A DNA stretch of 14,249 nucleotides from an uncultured Eubacterium sp. (GTDB lineage Bacteria > Bacillota > Clostridia > Lachnospirales > Lachnospiraceae): contig CAJUDA010000040.1 of NCBI GenBank assembly GCA_910584875.1, positions 1 through 14,249 of the forward strand. Reading direction: 5' to 3'. Positions 6,909-13,662 of the stretch are shown one piece after another (position 1 is the stretch's first letter; each line of letters opens with the position of its first letter). Position numbers and translations under genes: made by a program. The notes beneath the pieces were generated by a model. The model had not been told where the DNA came from and did not search any database. It saw nothing but the letters and a program-made list of their open reading frames with translations.

Positions 6909-7679
6909 TTACCGTACCTCATCGATGCTGCTGAAGGACCAGGCATGGATATTGATTTCGATAACAGGGGTGCCGCAGTAGTCACACACCTTGGCGCCAA
7001 GAGAGGACAGGGGGGCACCGCAGTTTGGGCAGTTTACTCCCAGTGCATGATCGAGTTCATTTTCAATCAGACTTCGGTCCTGGATATAGATCAGGTCGAC
7101 ATTGTATTTGGTCTGATATTTATATGTCTGGGAGCCTTCGATTGGCGTGGCAGAAGGGATCGCAGTATTTGTAATATAGTGATAGCATTCTAAGGCAGAC
7201 TGGAAGGTGATGATGCATCTTCCGGCTGTCTTTTTGTATTGGCTGATCTCTGTCCGGTGGATTTTGATCTGTTGATAATGCTCCTGCTGCTCCTGTGCCG
7301 CGAGCATCTGAATCTGATTTTCCAGCTGGTTTTTTAATTCGCTGTTTCCATCCTGCAAAAGAGAAGGATTAGCTTCCGTGACCGCCCGCAGGTAGCTGGT
7401 CAGTGTATTTTCTGCCCGGTCCTTCATTTCATCGTACTGGAAATTGGGGAAATCAGAAACAATTTTGGGCAGGAGCAGGCTGGTCATGGCAGACACTGAT
7501 CTGGGGGTCGTTGAATATTCCTGCTTCATCTGTTTTGCCGCTTTCGTGATATCAGACGTGCCAAACAGGGCACGGGAGACTTCCCGCGCTCTGTTCCGCA
7601 AATGGGATATTCCGATGTATATGGCGATGATGACTGCCAGGATCAGCAGTAAAATAAGGATGACTGGTAAATATTTCAT
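6909..7679 (-). CDS. YdjH-like membrane-anchored zinc-ribbon protein
   Basis: This 256-residue protein has one N-terminal membrane helix (about residues 3-24) and then a basic stretch (HLRNRAREVSR). A central region with an YQQ/IHRTEISQYKK pattern is consistent with a Tim44-like fold. A C-terminal zinc ribbon carries Cys 217, 220, 232 and 235 (CPNCG and CDYCG). Length, topology and position as the last gene of an SPFH operon match YdjH of Bacillus subtilis, which with YdjG anchors the SPFH protein YdjI at the membrane. The ATG at 7679 has GGAG six bases upstream; an in-frame ATG at 7691 has no ribosome site. The gene follows the YdjG-like gene by about 37 bases. The orthology is inferred from architecture and context, not from alignment. 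Confidence 0.75.
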   Translation of the reverse strand: MKYLPVILILLLILAVIIAIYIGISHLRNRAREVSRALFGTSDITKAAKQMKQEYSTTPRSVSAMTSLLLPKIVSDFPNFQYDEMKDRAENTLTSYLRAVTEANPSLLQDGNSELKNQLENQIQMLAAQEQQEHYQQIKIHRTEISQYKKTAGRCIITFQSALECYHYITNTAIPSATPIEGSQTYKYQTKYNVDLIYIQDRSLIENELDHALGVNCPNCGAPLSSLGAKVCDYCGTPVIEINIHAWSFSSIDEVR

Positions 7680-7716
7680 AGATTTCTCCATTCTGGACGC
7701 AGATAAAGTATCCGTT

Positions 7717-8811
7717 TTACATTTTTAGATATAGAAAGGCAGCGATTATGGCAATGACCCCTAGTGTGGCAAGGATGATCTTCGGTATAGAAAGGGGTGT
7801 TCTGCCAGCGACTTTGCCCGTCTGTCCGTTTACCATAAACTGGTATACTTTGTCCTTGTATTTAAAGTTGGAGATCCAGACAGGAAGCAGCAGGTATTTG
7901 TAGGTAATATTGTGAAATTCGGTTGTCACTACAAGGCTGCGTACATGATCGGCAGAATGCTCAAGCCTGATCTCGCTGGTTATATTGCGTTTTAATTTCC
8001 GGTAGATCGCTTCTTTGGCATTTTGCCATGCATCCTTCAGTCCGAGGGAATAGCGCTCTGCCACAAAGCCGGCGATATATTCCGGTTTGTATGTTTTGTT
8101 GTTTTCTGTGTCGAATGGTTCCAGTTTGCGAAGGATGGATATATCGTGATTCCTGGAAGCGAGAATCAGTTCATCGTTGATAAATTCATCGTATGTACCG
8201 GATGTATGGTACCAGTCTGTTTCAGACTGGGTTTCTCCTTCGCTGTCTGTGTAAGTGCGGGTGATGCCATATTCTCCCTGATAAGAAGAAAAGGTATCCG
8301 AATCAAAGGTCCAGTAAGGCAGATAGATACCTTTGAACCGTTTTGGTTTGGCACTGTCTTTGGCAAGTTTTGGGCAGAACCATCTGCGACGGATCCACTT
8401 TTTAAAGGAGGCGGATGCCTGTTCATCACTGATTGAAAAGGGGACGACACCTCCCGGTGCCATTGTATTCTGGTCGTTCGCATCCATGACCTGGTTGGAA
8501 CCACAGAATGGACAGACCGCAGAAGTCTGTAAGGCATCATAGATGGTCTCAGCGCCGCATGCGTTGCAGATAACGGTTTTGGTATTCATCCCCCAGTTCT
8601 GGTTTTCCGTGTGCTCTGCTTCAAAGAAATCCAGTTCTTCAGCTTTTCGGGGAACTTCCTCCTGTACCTGGATTGTTTCTTCATAATCACAGTATGGACA
8701 CTTCAGATTACCGGTGGCAGGATCAAAATCCATAACGCCGCCACACTGGGGGCATTTTTTATCGGTTTCTTCCTCTGTGTCAACAAGATTCATATCATTA
8801 AAATCGTCCAT
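7717..8811 (-). CDS. YdjG-like double zinc-ribbon membrane protein
   Basis: This 364-residue protein has two N-terminal zinc ribbons: Cys 20/23 with 38/41, and Cys 82/85 with 100/103 (CNACG, CPFCG). A globular region follows, containing GIYLPYWTFDSDTFSSYQGE and YLLLPVWISNFKYKDKVYQF. A C-terminal membrane helix (about 341-361, IILATLGVIAIIAAFLYL) ends the protein, so it is probably tail-anchored with the ribbons in the cytoplasm. Automated annotation often calls this family a TFIIB-type zinc-ribbon or helicase PriA-like protein because of the ribbons; there is no helicase domain. The order SPFH gene, this gene, YdjH-like gene fits B. subtilis ydjI/ydjG/ydjH partners. AAGGAGG lies 8 bases before the start. 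It is spaced 31 bases from the SPFH gene, in one operon. Confidence 0.78.
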   Translation of the reverse strand: MDDFNDMNLVDTEEETDKKCPQCGGVMDFDPATGNLKCPYCDYEETIQVQEEVPRKAEELDFFEAEHTENQNWGMNTKTVICNACGAETIYDALQTSAVCPFCGSNQVMDANDQNTMAPGGVVPFSISDEQASASFKKWIRRRWFCPKLAKDSAKPKRFKGIYLPYWTFDSDTFSSYQGEYGITRTYTDSEGETQSETDWYHTSGTYDEFINDELILASRNHDISILRKLEPFDTENNKTYKPEYIAGFVAERYSLGLKDAWQNAKEAIYRKLKRNITSEIRLEHSADHVRSLVVTTEFHNITYKYLLLPVWISNFKYKDKVYQFMVNGQTGKVAGRTPLSIPKIILATLGVIAIIAAFLYLKM

Positions 8812-8842
8812 TCGGTTTTTCCTCCTTCAGTAGTGGCTCCTC

Positions 8843-10198
8843 TTATTGTATGTCGTTCTCATCAAAAACATCACCACACTCCGGACAGAATTTCGGTGGA
8901 TGATGTGGATCTTCCGGCTGCCAGCCGCATTTGTCACAACGGTACAATGGTGCATCCGCCGGTTTCTTTGCACCGCATTCCTGACAGAATTTCCCCTGAT
9001 TTATCGCACCGCAGGAACAGGTCCAGCCGGGTTTGCCGGTTGGTTTCTTTGTGCCGCATTCGATGCAGAAGTTTCCTGTATTGACTGCGCCACAGGAACA
9101 GGTCCATGATCCGGCAGAAGCAGTCTCTGCCACAGACTGGGCGGAGGTGGGAGGAACCGGATTTACCGGAGGGGTGGTATTTTGCTGTTGTCCCATGGTA
9201 AAAAGGGAATTGGCATCCATACCGCCGGCCTGGTTTGCCATATTCATACCGGCAAATGCCATCATAGGCCCCGTGGCTGTATTGGATGCGGCAGATTTCA
9301 TTGCCTCTGCCTGTGCTCCCACCAGTGTGGCAGCTGCCATATTGGGGTTTCGCAGGACGGCTGTCTTCTGAAGATCCTTGATCATCTGCTCATCTTCTTC
9401 CGATGCCTTGATCGTATTGACACCAAAGGAGACAATACGGATCCCCCGTAAGGTGCCCCACTTTTCAGACAATACTTTGTTGAGTGCGTCCGCGACTTCC
9501 ATCGTGTGTGCCGGAACGGCGCTGTAACGGATCCCCATAGCGGAGATCTGGGCAAATGCCGGCTGGAGCGCTGTCATTAACTCGGTCTTTAACTGGCTTT
9601 CGATCTTATCCCTGGTGAATTCTTCGGTAACATTGCCGCATACATTGGTATAGAAAAGGATCGGATCAAAAATCTGATAAGAATATTCACCATTACAGCG
9701 GACAGAGATATCGGCGTCCAGTCCAATGTTTGTGTCTACGACGCGGAATGGCACAGGATTCGCCGTGCCGTACCGGTTGCCCATGATCTCTTTGGTATTA
9801 AAGAAATAAATACGCTGGTCTTTCCCGGTATCACCGCCGAAGGTAAAACGTTTGCCGATCGTAGAGAACGTCTTCCCGATGTTCTCTCCCAGGTCACCGT
9901 GGAGCAGACTGGGTTCTGAAGAGGTATCATAAAGAAATTCACCCGCTTCGGCACAGAATTCCACTACTTTTCCCTGATCAACGATGATCATGCACTGACC
10001 TTCATTTACGGCAACGACAGAGCCGTTGCTGATCAGGTTGTCGTTTCCCTTGTTGCTGGTTCCAAATCTGCTGTTGTTTCTTCTTTGTCCCTTTACAACA
10101 AGTACATCGCTCTCTAAAGCGTCGCAATAAAAATATTCTTTCCACTGGTCAGCGGCAACACCGCGGATCGCACCAGAAATTGCTTTGATTAATCCCAT
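8843..10198 (-). CDS. SPFH-domain protein with triple zinc-ribbon tail (YdjI-like)
   Basis: This 451-residue protein opens with an SPFH/band-7-type domain (about 1-300), as in YdjI and the virion-core-like family, including MGLIKAISGAI, DQWKEYF and later KASEEDEQMIKDLQKTAVLR. A Met/Ala/Gly/Asn/Gln-rich then Pro-rich linker (about 310-362) leads to three zinc ribbons: Cys 367/369/378/381, 394/396/405/408 and 421/424/438/441. The first two are near copies (WTCSCGA, C-x2-CG), suggesting internal duplication. SPFH proteins form membrane-associated oligomers; YdjI is recruited to the membrane by YdjG and YdjH and works with PspA in envelope stress. No pspA is present here. The start has GGAGG directly upstream and begins the operon. 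The protein is longer than the roughly 320-residue Bacillus protein. Confidence 0.82.
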   Translation of the reverse strand: MGLIKAISGAIRGVAADQWKEYFYCDALESDVLVVKGQRRNNSRFGTSNKGNDNLISNGSVVAVNEGQCMIIVDQGKVVEFCAEAGEFLYDTSSEPSLLHGDLGENIGKTFSTIGKRFTFGGDTGKDQRIYFFNTKEIMGNRYGTANPVPFRVVDTNIGLDADISVRCNGEYSYQIFDPILFYTNVCGNVTEEFTRDKIESQLKTELMTALQPAFAQISAMGIRYSAVPAHTMEVADALNKVLSEKWGTLRGIRIVSFGVNTIKASEEDEQMIKDLQKTAVLRNPNMAAATLVGAQAEAMKSAASNTATGPMMAFAGMNMANQAGGMDANSLFTMGQQQNTTPPVNPVPPTSAQSVAETASAGSWTCSCGAVNTGNFCIECGTKKPTGKPGWTCSCGAINQGKFCQECGAKKPADAPLYRCDKCGWQPEDPHHPPKFCPECGDVFDENDIQ

Positions 10199-10220
10199 AT
10201 AAATCCTCCATTTTCAATAC

Positions 10221-10250
10221 ATTATCGTAAATATTGTAATAAATTGTCAG
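10221..10250 (-). promoter_or_regulatory. Candidate promoter of the YdjI/G/H-like operon
   Basis: On the minus strand there is CTGACA (10250-10245), an 18-base spacer, and GATAAT (10226-10221). This is a fair housekeeping-type match giving a short leader of about 15 bases with its GGAGGA ribosome site. No extracytoplasmic sigma-W-type motif (AAC then CGT) was recognised, unlike the Bacillus operon. Confidence 0.45.
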
Positions 10251-10355
10251 TTATAGTCATTATACATTCTGTGTGGGAAAATGTCTATCATTATTCTTAA
10301 AAAAATATAGAAATAAATGGTATCAAAATTAAACAAATCTTAAATGGTTACCCAG

Positions 10356-10385
10356 TTGAATTTTAAAGGAACATTCTTTTATATT
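10356..10385 (+). promoter_or_regulatory. Candidate promoter of the GT-C glycosyltransferase gene
   Basis: TTGAAT (10356-10361), an 18-base spacer, and TATATT (10380-10385) precede the chosen start by 60 bases. An 8-bp inverted repeat, CATTCTTT (10372-10379) and AAAGAATG (10391-10398), sits on both sides of the -10 box and could be an operator. Rightward transcription from this region diverges from the SPFH operon. Confidence 0.45.
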
Positions 10386-10445
10386 AGGGGAAAGAATGCG
10401 GTTGCAGATCGATCACGGTGTAATACAGGATACGGGGGAATGCAG

Positions 10446-11789
10446 ATGAAGAAAATCAGAAAAGAAATGGTATATATTCTGTTGATAAGTCTGATCATCA
10501 TGTCTGCGGGTCTGTTGTTTAATGACAATGTATGGTTTGATGAAACCTATACGCTGGCGCTGATCCGGCATGATGTTAGCGAGATCACAGATATATTGAG
10601 ATCGGATATGCACCCGCCTCTCTATTTTGCCGGGTTAAAACTGTTTTGTTCTGTCTTTGGCTATCATATCATTGTCACAAAACTGTTTTCTGTCATTGGT
10701 TTTGTCCTTTTGCTGTTGCTGGGGATTTTATATATCAGGAAAGATTATGGGGATCAAATTTGTATTTTTTATTTTCTCATAATCGGAGCGGTCCCATTTT
10801 CGTTTTATTTCAGTGTTCAGCAGCGGTGCTATTCCTGGTCGATGTTCTTTGTGACCTGGTGTTTCCTGGAAGGAATGAGACTGGTCAGACACCGGCGCTG
10901 GACCAATGCGGTTCTTTTTGCTGTAGCTGCACTGGGCGCGGCATACAACCATATTTATGCGCTTATTGCTGTGGCAGGGACCGTACTCTGTCTGAATGGG
11001 TGGATATGGTTCAGACAGAGAGGACTATGGCGGAAGATCGTTGTGGCGGATTTCATTATGATACTGGGTTATCTGGGATGGCTGCGGATTCTGCTGCTGC
11101 AGACGAAGAAGGCTGCTGAAACATTCTGGCAGGTGTCTCTGGAAAAAGATTCCCTTGTCGTACTGGCTTTTACAGTGGTTCTATTTACATTTATTTTATT
11201 CTGCGGAACGTGCCGTTTTCCTGTGATCTGTGGCATGCTGACGATTCTATTTGTGCATGTGGCCGGGTTTGGTATTTCTCTTCTGGTACGGCCGTTGTAT
11301 GTTGCCAGATATGCGTCACCGCTGCTGGGTGTCTTTGCGGTCACGGCTGCTGTTGCTATCGCACCGTGTAAGGAAAGACTGCGAAGCAGAGTCTCGGGTT
11401 ATCTTATGATCGTACTGATTGCCGGATATATAGTGGGGGCTGGTTTTGAATATAATGGCTCGCTCAGGAATTTCAGACAAGATTTTGATCAGGAGGTATC
11501 CCGGGAGGATGTTTTTTTGTACAATGATTCCTCTTTTGGGATCATGTCATATTATTATCCGGAGAACAGGCATATCTGTACATACTGGCAGCCGTGGTTT
11601 GCTGCTTTTGCATGTGTGGAGTACGGGACAGGGGATGATCTTATCACACTAATACAGACGGATGCACCGGTCTGGTATGTTGCGAACGAAAAGACAGAAA
11701 TTCCAGCATGGGTACAGAAGTGGAACGGCAAAAAGGAGTTTTCGTTCCGGTCGGACTTTAATGAATTCGGAGTTTGGAGACTGCAGTGA
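10446..11789 (+). CDS. GT-C family (GT39/PMT-like) membrane glycosyltransferase
   Basis: This 447-residue protein has many hydrophobic helices. The family marks are in the first loop: VWFDETYTLAL (Asp 32, Glu 33) and DMHPPLYF (His 56 to Tyr 60). These match the acidic pair and HPPLYY-like motif of GT-C mannosyl/arabinosyl transferases (ArnT/PMT superfamily), which transfer sugars from polyprenyl-phosphate carriers on the outer face of the membrane. The C-terminal quarter (from about residue 360) is soluble and likely extracytoplasmic, containing YYYPENRHICTYWQ. The start at 10446 was chosen because GGGGG lies seven bases upstream; frames reaching back to 10344 cross a probable promoter at 10356-10385. 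The acceptor is unknown. The next gene is 66 bases downstream. Confidence 0.82.
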   Translation: MKKIRKEMVYILLISLIIMSAGLLFNDNVWFDETYTLALIRHDVSEITDILRSDMHPPLYFAGLKLFCSVFGYHIIVTKLFSVIGFVLLLLLGILYIRKDYGDQICIFYFLIIGAVPFSFYFSVQQRCYSWSMFFVTWCFLEGMRLVRHRRWTNAVLFAVAALGAAYNHIYALIAVAGTVLCLNGWIWFRQRGLWRKIVVADFIMILGYLGWLRILLLQTKKAAETFWQVSLEKDSLVVLAFTVVLFTFILFCGTCRFPVICGMLTILFVHVAGFGISLLVRPLYVARYASPLLGVFAVTAAVAIAPCKERLRSRVSGYLMIVLIAGYIVGAGFEYNGSLRNFRQDFDQEVSREDVFLYNDSSFGIMSYYYPENRHICTYWQPWFAAFACVEYGTGDDLITLIQTDAPVWYVANEKTEIPAWVQKWNGKKEFSFRSDFNEFGVWRLQ

Positions 11790-11806
11790 AAACATGTATA
11801 AATCTT

Positions 11807-11834
11807 TTGACCTCTGTGTTATACTAAATAATAG
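11807..11834 (+). promoter_or_regulatory. Weak candidate promoter of the thioesterase gene
   Basis: TTGACC (11807-11812), a 16-base spacer, and TAATAG (11829-11834) lie between the glycosyltransferase and thioesterase genes. The -10 is poor, and no terminator separates the two genes, so readthrough from the upstream gene is equally possible. Confidence 0.3.
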
Positions 11835-11855
11835 CAGATCAAAGGAGATGACAGG

Positions 11856-12335
11856 ATGGAACAGAAAAAAAGGAAACCATGTGAGTCAGCGATCGAACAG
11901 GTTTATCAGGTAAGACCGGAGCATCTGAACGGGGCGCAGAGACTCTTTGGCGGGAAATTGATGGAATGGATCGATGAAATTGCAGGTCTGGTTGGGATCC
12001 GGCATTCCAATGGAAACGTGATCACGGCAGCCGTTGACAATCTCCGGTTTATCCGGGGGGCTTATCTCGGTGACCTCATCGTCCTGACCGGCAGGGTGAC
12101 TTATGTGGGAAATACTTCCATGGAGGTGAGGGTGGACACTTATATAGAAGACTTCCAAGGGATGCGCCGTCCGATCAACCGGGCTTACCTGACCCTGGTC
12201 GGCGTTGAGCAGGATGGCAGTACACTGAGACCGGTTCCGGGCATCCTGCTAGAGACGGAAAATGAGAAGGCGGAATGGGTTGCTGCCGAACGCAGAAAGG
12301 AAATGCGGGAACAGAGAAGGAAAGAGGGGTTTTAG
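11856..12335 (+). CDS. Hotdog-fold acyl-CoA thioesterase
   Basis: This 159-residue protein belongs to the BACH/YciA-like acyl-CoA thioester hydrolases, which release free fatty acids and coenzyme A. The family core is present: RPEHLNGAQRLFGGKLMEWI (from residue 20), with Asn 25, Gly 32-33 and Asp 40 at the positions of the conserved active-site residues. Later segments are VDNLRFIRGAYLGDLIVLTG and the strand VTYVGNTSMEVRVDTYIED. The length is usual for a single-domain member. The tail is very basic and acidic by turns (ERRKEMREQRRKEGF) and looks helical. AAAGGAG lies eight bases before the start. It follows the glycosyltransferase by 66 bases. No clear terminator follows it; the hairpin-rich repeat 100 bases on may help end transcription. 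The chain length it prefers cannot be read from the sequence. Confidence 0.88.
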   Translation: MEQKKRKPCESAIEQVYQVRPEHLNGAQRLFGGKLMEWIDEIAGLVGIRHSNGNVITAAVDNLRFIRGAYLGDLIVLTGRVTYVGNTSMEVRVDTYIEDFQGMRRPINRAYLTLVGVEQDGSTLRPVPGILLETENEKAEWVAAERRKEMREQRRKEGF

Positions 12336-12371
12336 CACATTAAATCAGCACAGGGTGGGAATGAAATTTCA

Positions 12372-12434
12372 CTATTCAATTCCAAATTCTTTTGCATATT
12401 TTATAACTCCGCATATATCGGCGGCATCTTCTTT
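12372..12434 (-). pseudogene. Detached C-terminal tail of the GNAT gene
   Basis: Reading leftward from 12434, a frame ends with GVIKYAKEFGIE and a TAG stop at 12374-12372. This ending looks like the usual C terminus of YhbS-like GNAT proteins from clostridia, which close with a GVVKYAKEFG-type segment. It is in the right order and strand to be the missing end of the GNAT gene at 12563-13048, but is in another frame and separated by the structured repeat. It has no start codon or ribosome site of its own. Confidence 0.55.
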
Positions 12435-12601
12435 TATTCCCGCGAAGGCAAAGTGAGGATGTGCAAGCAAGCTTGCATCATCCGAGCGCGCCCGCGAGGG
12501 TCAAATACCCCGCCCCTTTGGGGCGAATCTTGCCAAGGAACCGAAAGGTTCCTTTAGAAAACCTAGGTCATGCCCCGTTGCTCTGCAGCGGGGTATTTGA
12601 C
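12435..12601. repeat. Hairpin-rich non-coding repeat (MITE-like) inserted in the GNAT gene
   Basis: This 167-bp stretch holds no gene and is almost wholly base-paired on paper. A perfect 14-bp inverted repeat, GTCAAATACCCCGC (12500-12513) and its complement (12588-12601), encloses three hairpins: CGCCCC-TTT-GGGGCG (12511-12525), AAGGAACC-GAAA-GGTTCCTT (12535-12554) and CCCCGTTGC-TCT-GCAGCGGGG (12573-12593, one G-U pair). A fourth hairpin, with GGATG and TGCAAG paired to CTTGCA and CATCC, is at 12457-12483. CCCGCGA is repeated directly at 12439 and 12491. TTT at 12432-12434 and 12602-12604 could be a short target duplication. GC content is much higher than in the flanking DNA. The exact left edge is uncertain. 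Confidence 0.6.
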
Positions 12602-13048
12602 TTTGCAAGCCATAAAGTTTACTCTTGATACATCAAAAGGCGGTTTGATACCAAAATTGTCAGCCGGTACATATCCTGCTTTCGGATAGTATTTTTCGCT
12701 GCCCAGTACAATCGAATATTCATATCCCAATTTGTCAGCAATCCTATGTCCCTCTTTAATTAAAGACATTCCTATCCCCATTTTTTGATATTCAGGCAGA
12801 ACAGACAGTGGGGCTAATGCTAAAACGGTATCCTCTCCGATTTTGGCTTTTGTAAACATGATATGCCCCACAATCTTTCCGCCTGTTTCAGCAACTAAAG
12901 ATAAATCGGGAATAAACGCTTCCCCTTTTCTTAATGCGTCTACTAAATCGTGTTCATTCCCGTCAGAGTGTTCGGCATTGTCGAATGCAGATTTAACCAC
13001 AGTATATATTGTTTTATAGTCCTTAAATTCTTCTTTTCTTATGAGCAT
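12563..13048 (-). CDS. GNAT family N-acetyltransferase (YhbS-like), C-terminally altered
   Basis: This 161-residue protein matches YhbS-like GNAT acetyltransferases: MLIRKEEFKDYKTIYTVVKSAF at the start, then IVGHIMFTKAKI, and LAPLSVLPEYQKMGIGMSLI with the acetyl-CoA pyrophosphate loop QKMGIG. Near the end are LGSEKYYPKAGYVPADNFGI and PPFDVSRVNFMACK. The last 13 residues (VKYPAAEQRGMT and the stop) are encoded inside the 14-bp inverted repeat and hairpin of the adjoining element, so the native tail has been replaced. The catalytic core is intact, so activity may persist. GGAGG lies five bases before this start; an in-frame ATG at 13060 also has a good ribosome site and is possible. The substrate is unknown. 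Confidence 0.8.
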   Translation of the reverse strand: MLIRKEEFKDYKTIYTVVKSAFDNAEHSDGNEHDLVDALRKGEAFIPDLSLVAETGGKIVGHIMFTKAKIGEDTVLALAPLSVLPEYQKMGIGMSLIKEGHRIADKLGYEYSIVLGSEKYYPKAGYVPADNFGIKPPFDVSRVNFMACKVKYPAAEQRGMT

Positions 13049-13155
13049 AATTACCTCCATAAATTTCTTCCTCCCTCCGCATTATTTTCTTCCAAATGCC
13101 AGACGCTGTCCTTCAGCAGGGCAGTAATGGTGCCCCTGATGCAGAGGGAAATATT

Positions 13156-13497
13156 TCACTGGCAGCTCTTGTTTTTAATTTCTGATAAATAGTGTTCGCC
13201 CCAGTCGCACAGGGCATCCAGTATGGGGGCAAGTGTTCTTCCCTGTTCCGTGAGGCAGTATTCCGTCTTTGGCGGCACGACAGGATAGACGGTGCGGTGG
13301 ATCAGACCATCCTTTTCCAGCTCCCGTAACTGTTGGGCAAGCATTTTGTCCGTTGCCTTTGGCATTTTTCGGTGCAGTTCGCTGTAGCGCAGGGTACTGC
13401 TCATCAGATGCCACAATATAACGGCCTTGTATTTGCCACCGATCAGGGAGATGGTAGCCTCCACAGGGCAGGTAAATCCGCTGCATGGTTTTGTCAT
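13156..13497 (-). CDS. HxlR-family winged-helix transcriptional regulator
   Basis: This 113-residue MarR-like winged-helix protein has the HxlR signatures: CPVEATISLIGGKYKAVILW (from Cys 10), LRYSELHRKMPKATDKMLAQ as the recognition region, LRELEKDGLIHRTVYPVVPPKTEY as the wing, and LTEQGRTLAPILDALCDWGE at the dimer helix. Cys 10 in CPVE lies at the site of the redox-active N-terminal cysteine of HypR/YodB-type members, which sense disulfide or quinone stress; a second cysteine is at position 5. AAAGGAG lies seven bases before the start. It is divergent from a nitroreductase gene, as expected for a local regulator of that gene. Its promoter overlaps a dyad, suggesting self-repression. The thiol-sensing role is inferred from family and context. 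Confidence 0.88.
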   Translation of the reverse strand: MTKPCSGFTCPVEATISLIGGKYKAVILWHLMSSTLRYSELHRKMPKATDKMLAQQLRELEKDGLIHRTVYPVVPPKTEYCLTEQGRTLAPILDALCDWGEHYLSEIKNKSCQ

Positions 13498-13546
13498 GTT
13501 TTTTCTCCTTTATTTCCGCGAAGGTTTGAAGTCCCACTTTCCACTT

Positions 13547-13566
13547 TACTTACCATTTGGGAAGTA
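13547..13566. promoter_or_regulatory. Candidate operator for the HxlR regulator
   Basis: This is a 20-bp imperfect dyad, TACTT-ACC-ATTT-GGG-AAGTA, with eight of ten positions paired. Its right end overlaps the -10 box of the hxlR promoter (13565-13570). HxlR-family operators are typically dyads with TACT/AGTA-like arms, so this is the best site for autoregulation. It lies 21 bases from the shared -35 region. Confidence 0.5.
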
Positions 13567-13593
13567 TATACCTAAAAAGTGCATTCTTGTCAA
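13565..13593 (-). promoter_or_regulatory. Promoter of the HxlR regulator gene
   Basis: On the minus strand there is a perfect TTGACA (13593-13588), a 17-base spacer, and TATATA (13570-13565). The -35 box occupies the same DNA as the -35 box of the divergent nitroreductase promoter. Confidence 0.65.
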
Positions 13594-13614
13594 TTTGTCT
13601 GTTCATGATACAAT
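13587..13614 (+). promoter_or_regulatory. Promoter of the nitroreductase gene
   Basis: TTGTCA (13587-13592), a 16-base spacer, and TACAAT (13609-13614) with an extended -10 TG at 13606-13607. Its -35 overlaps the opposite promoter by five bases, so polymerase cannot sit on both at once. Confidence 0.6.
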
Positions 13615-13662
13615 TATACTATGACCGGTCAAATAATCAAGAAGGAAAGGAAGGATACGAAA

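Noticed and set aside
10344..10445. Longer N terminus for the glycosyltransferase
   Set aside because: It crosses a probable promoter, has no ribosome site and is followed by a better start directly before the first membrane helix.
12457..12601. CRISPR-like or tRNA-like reading of the hairpin cluster
   Set aside because: The hairpins differ from one another and have no regular spacers. No anticodon arm, T-arm consensus or CCA end fits a tRNA.
13063..13155. Open in-frame run of about 30 codons beyond the HxlR stop, reading CIRGTITALLKDSVWHLEE
   Set aside because: It looks mildly protein-like and might be a gene remnant, but it has no start and no recognised family, and HxlR proteins normally end where this stop lies. 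Stop-codon readthrough is unsupported.
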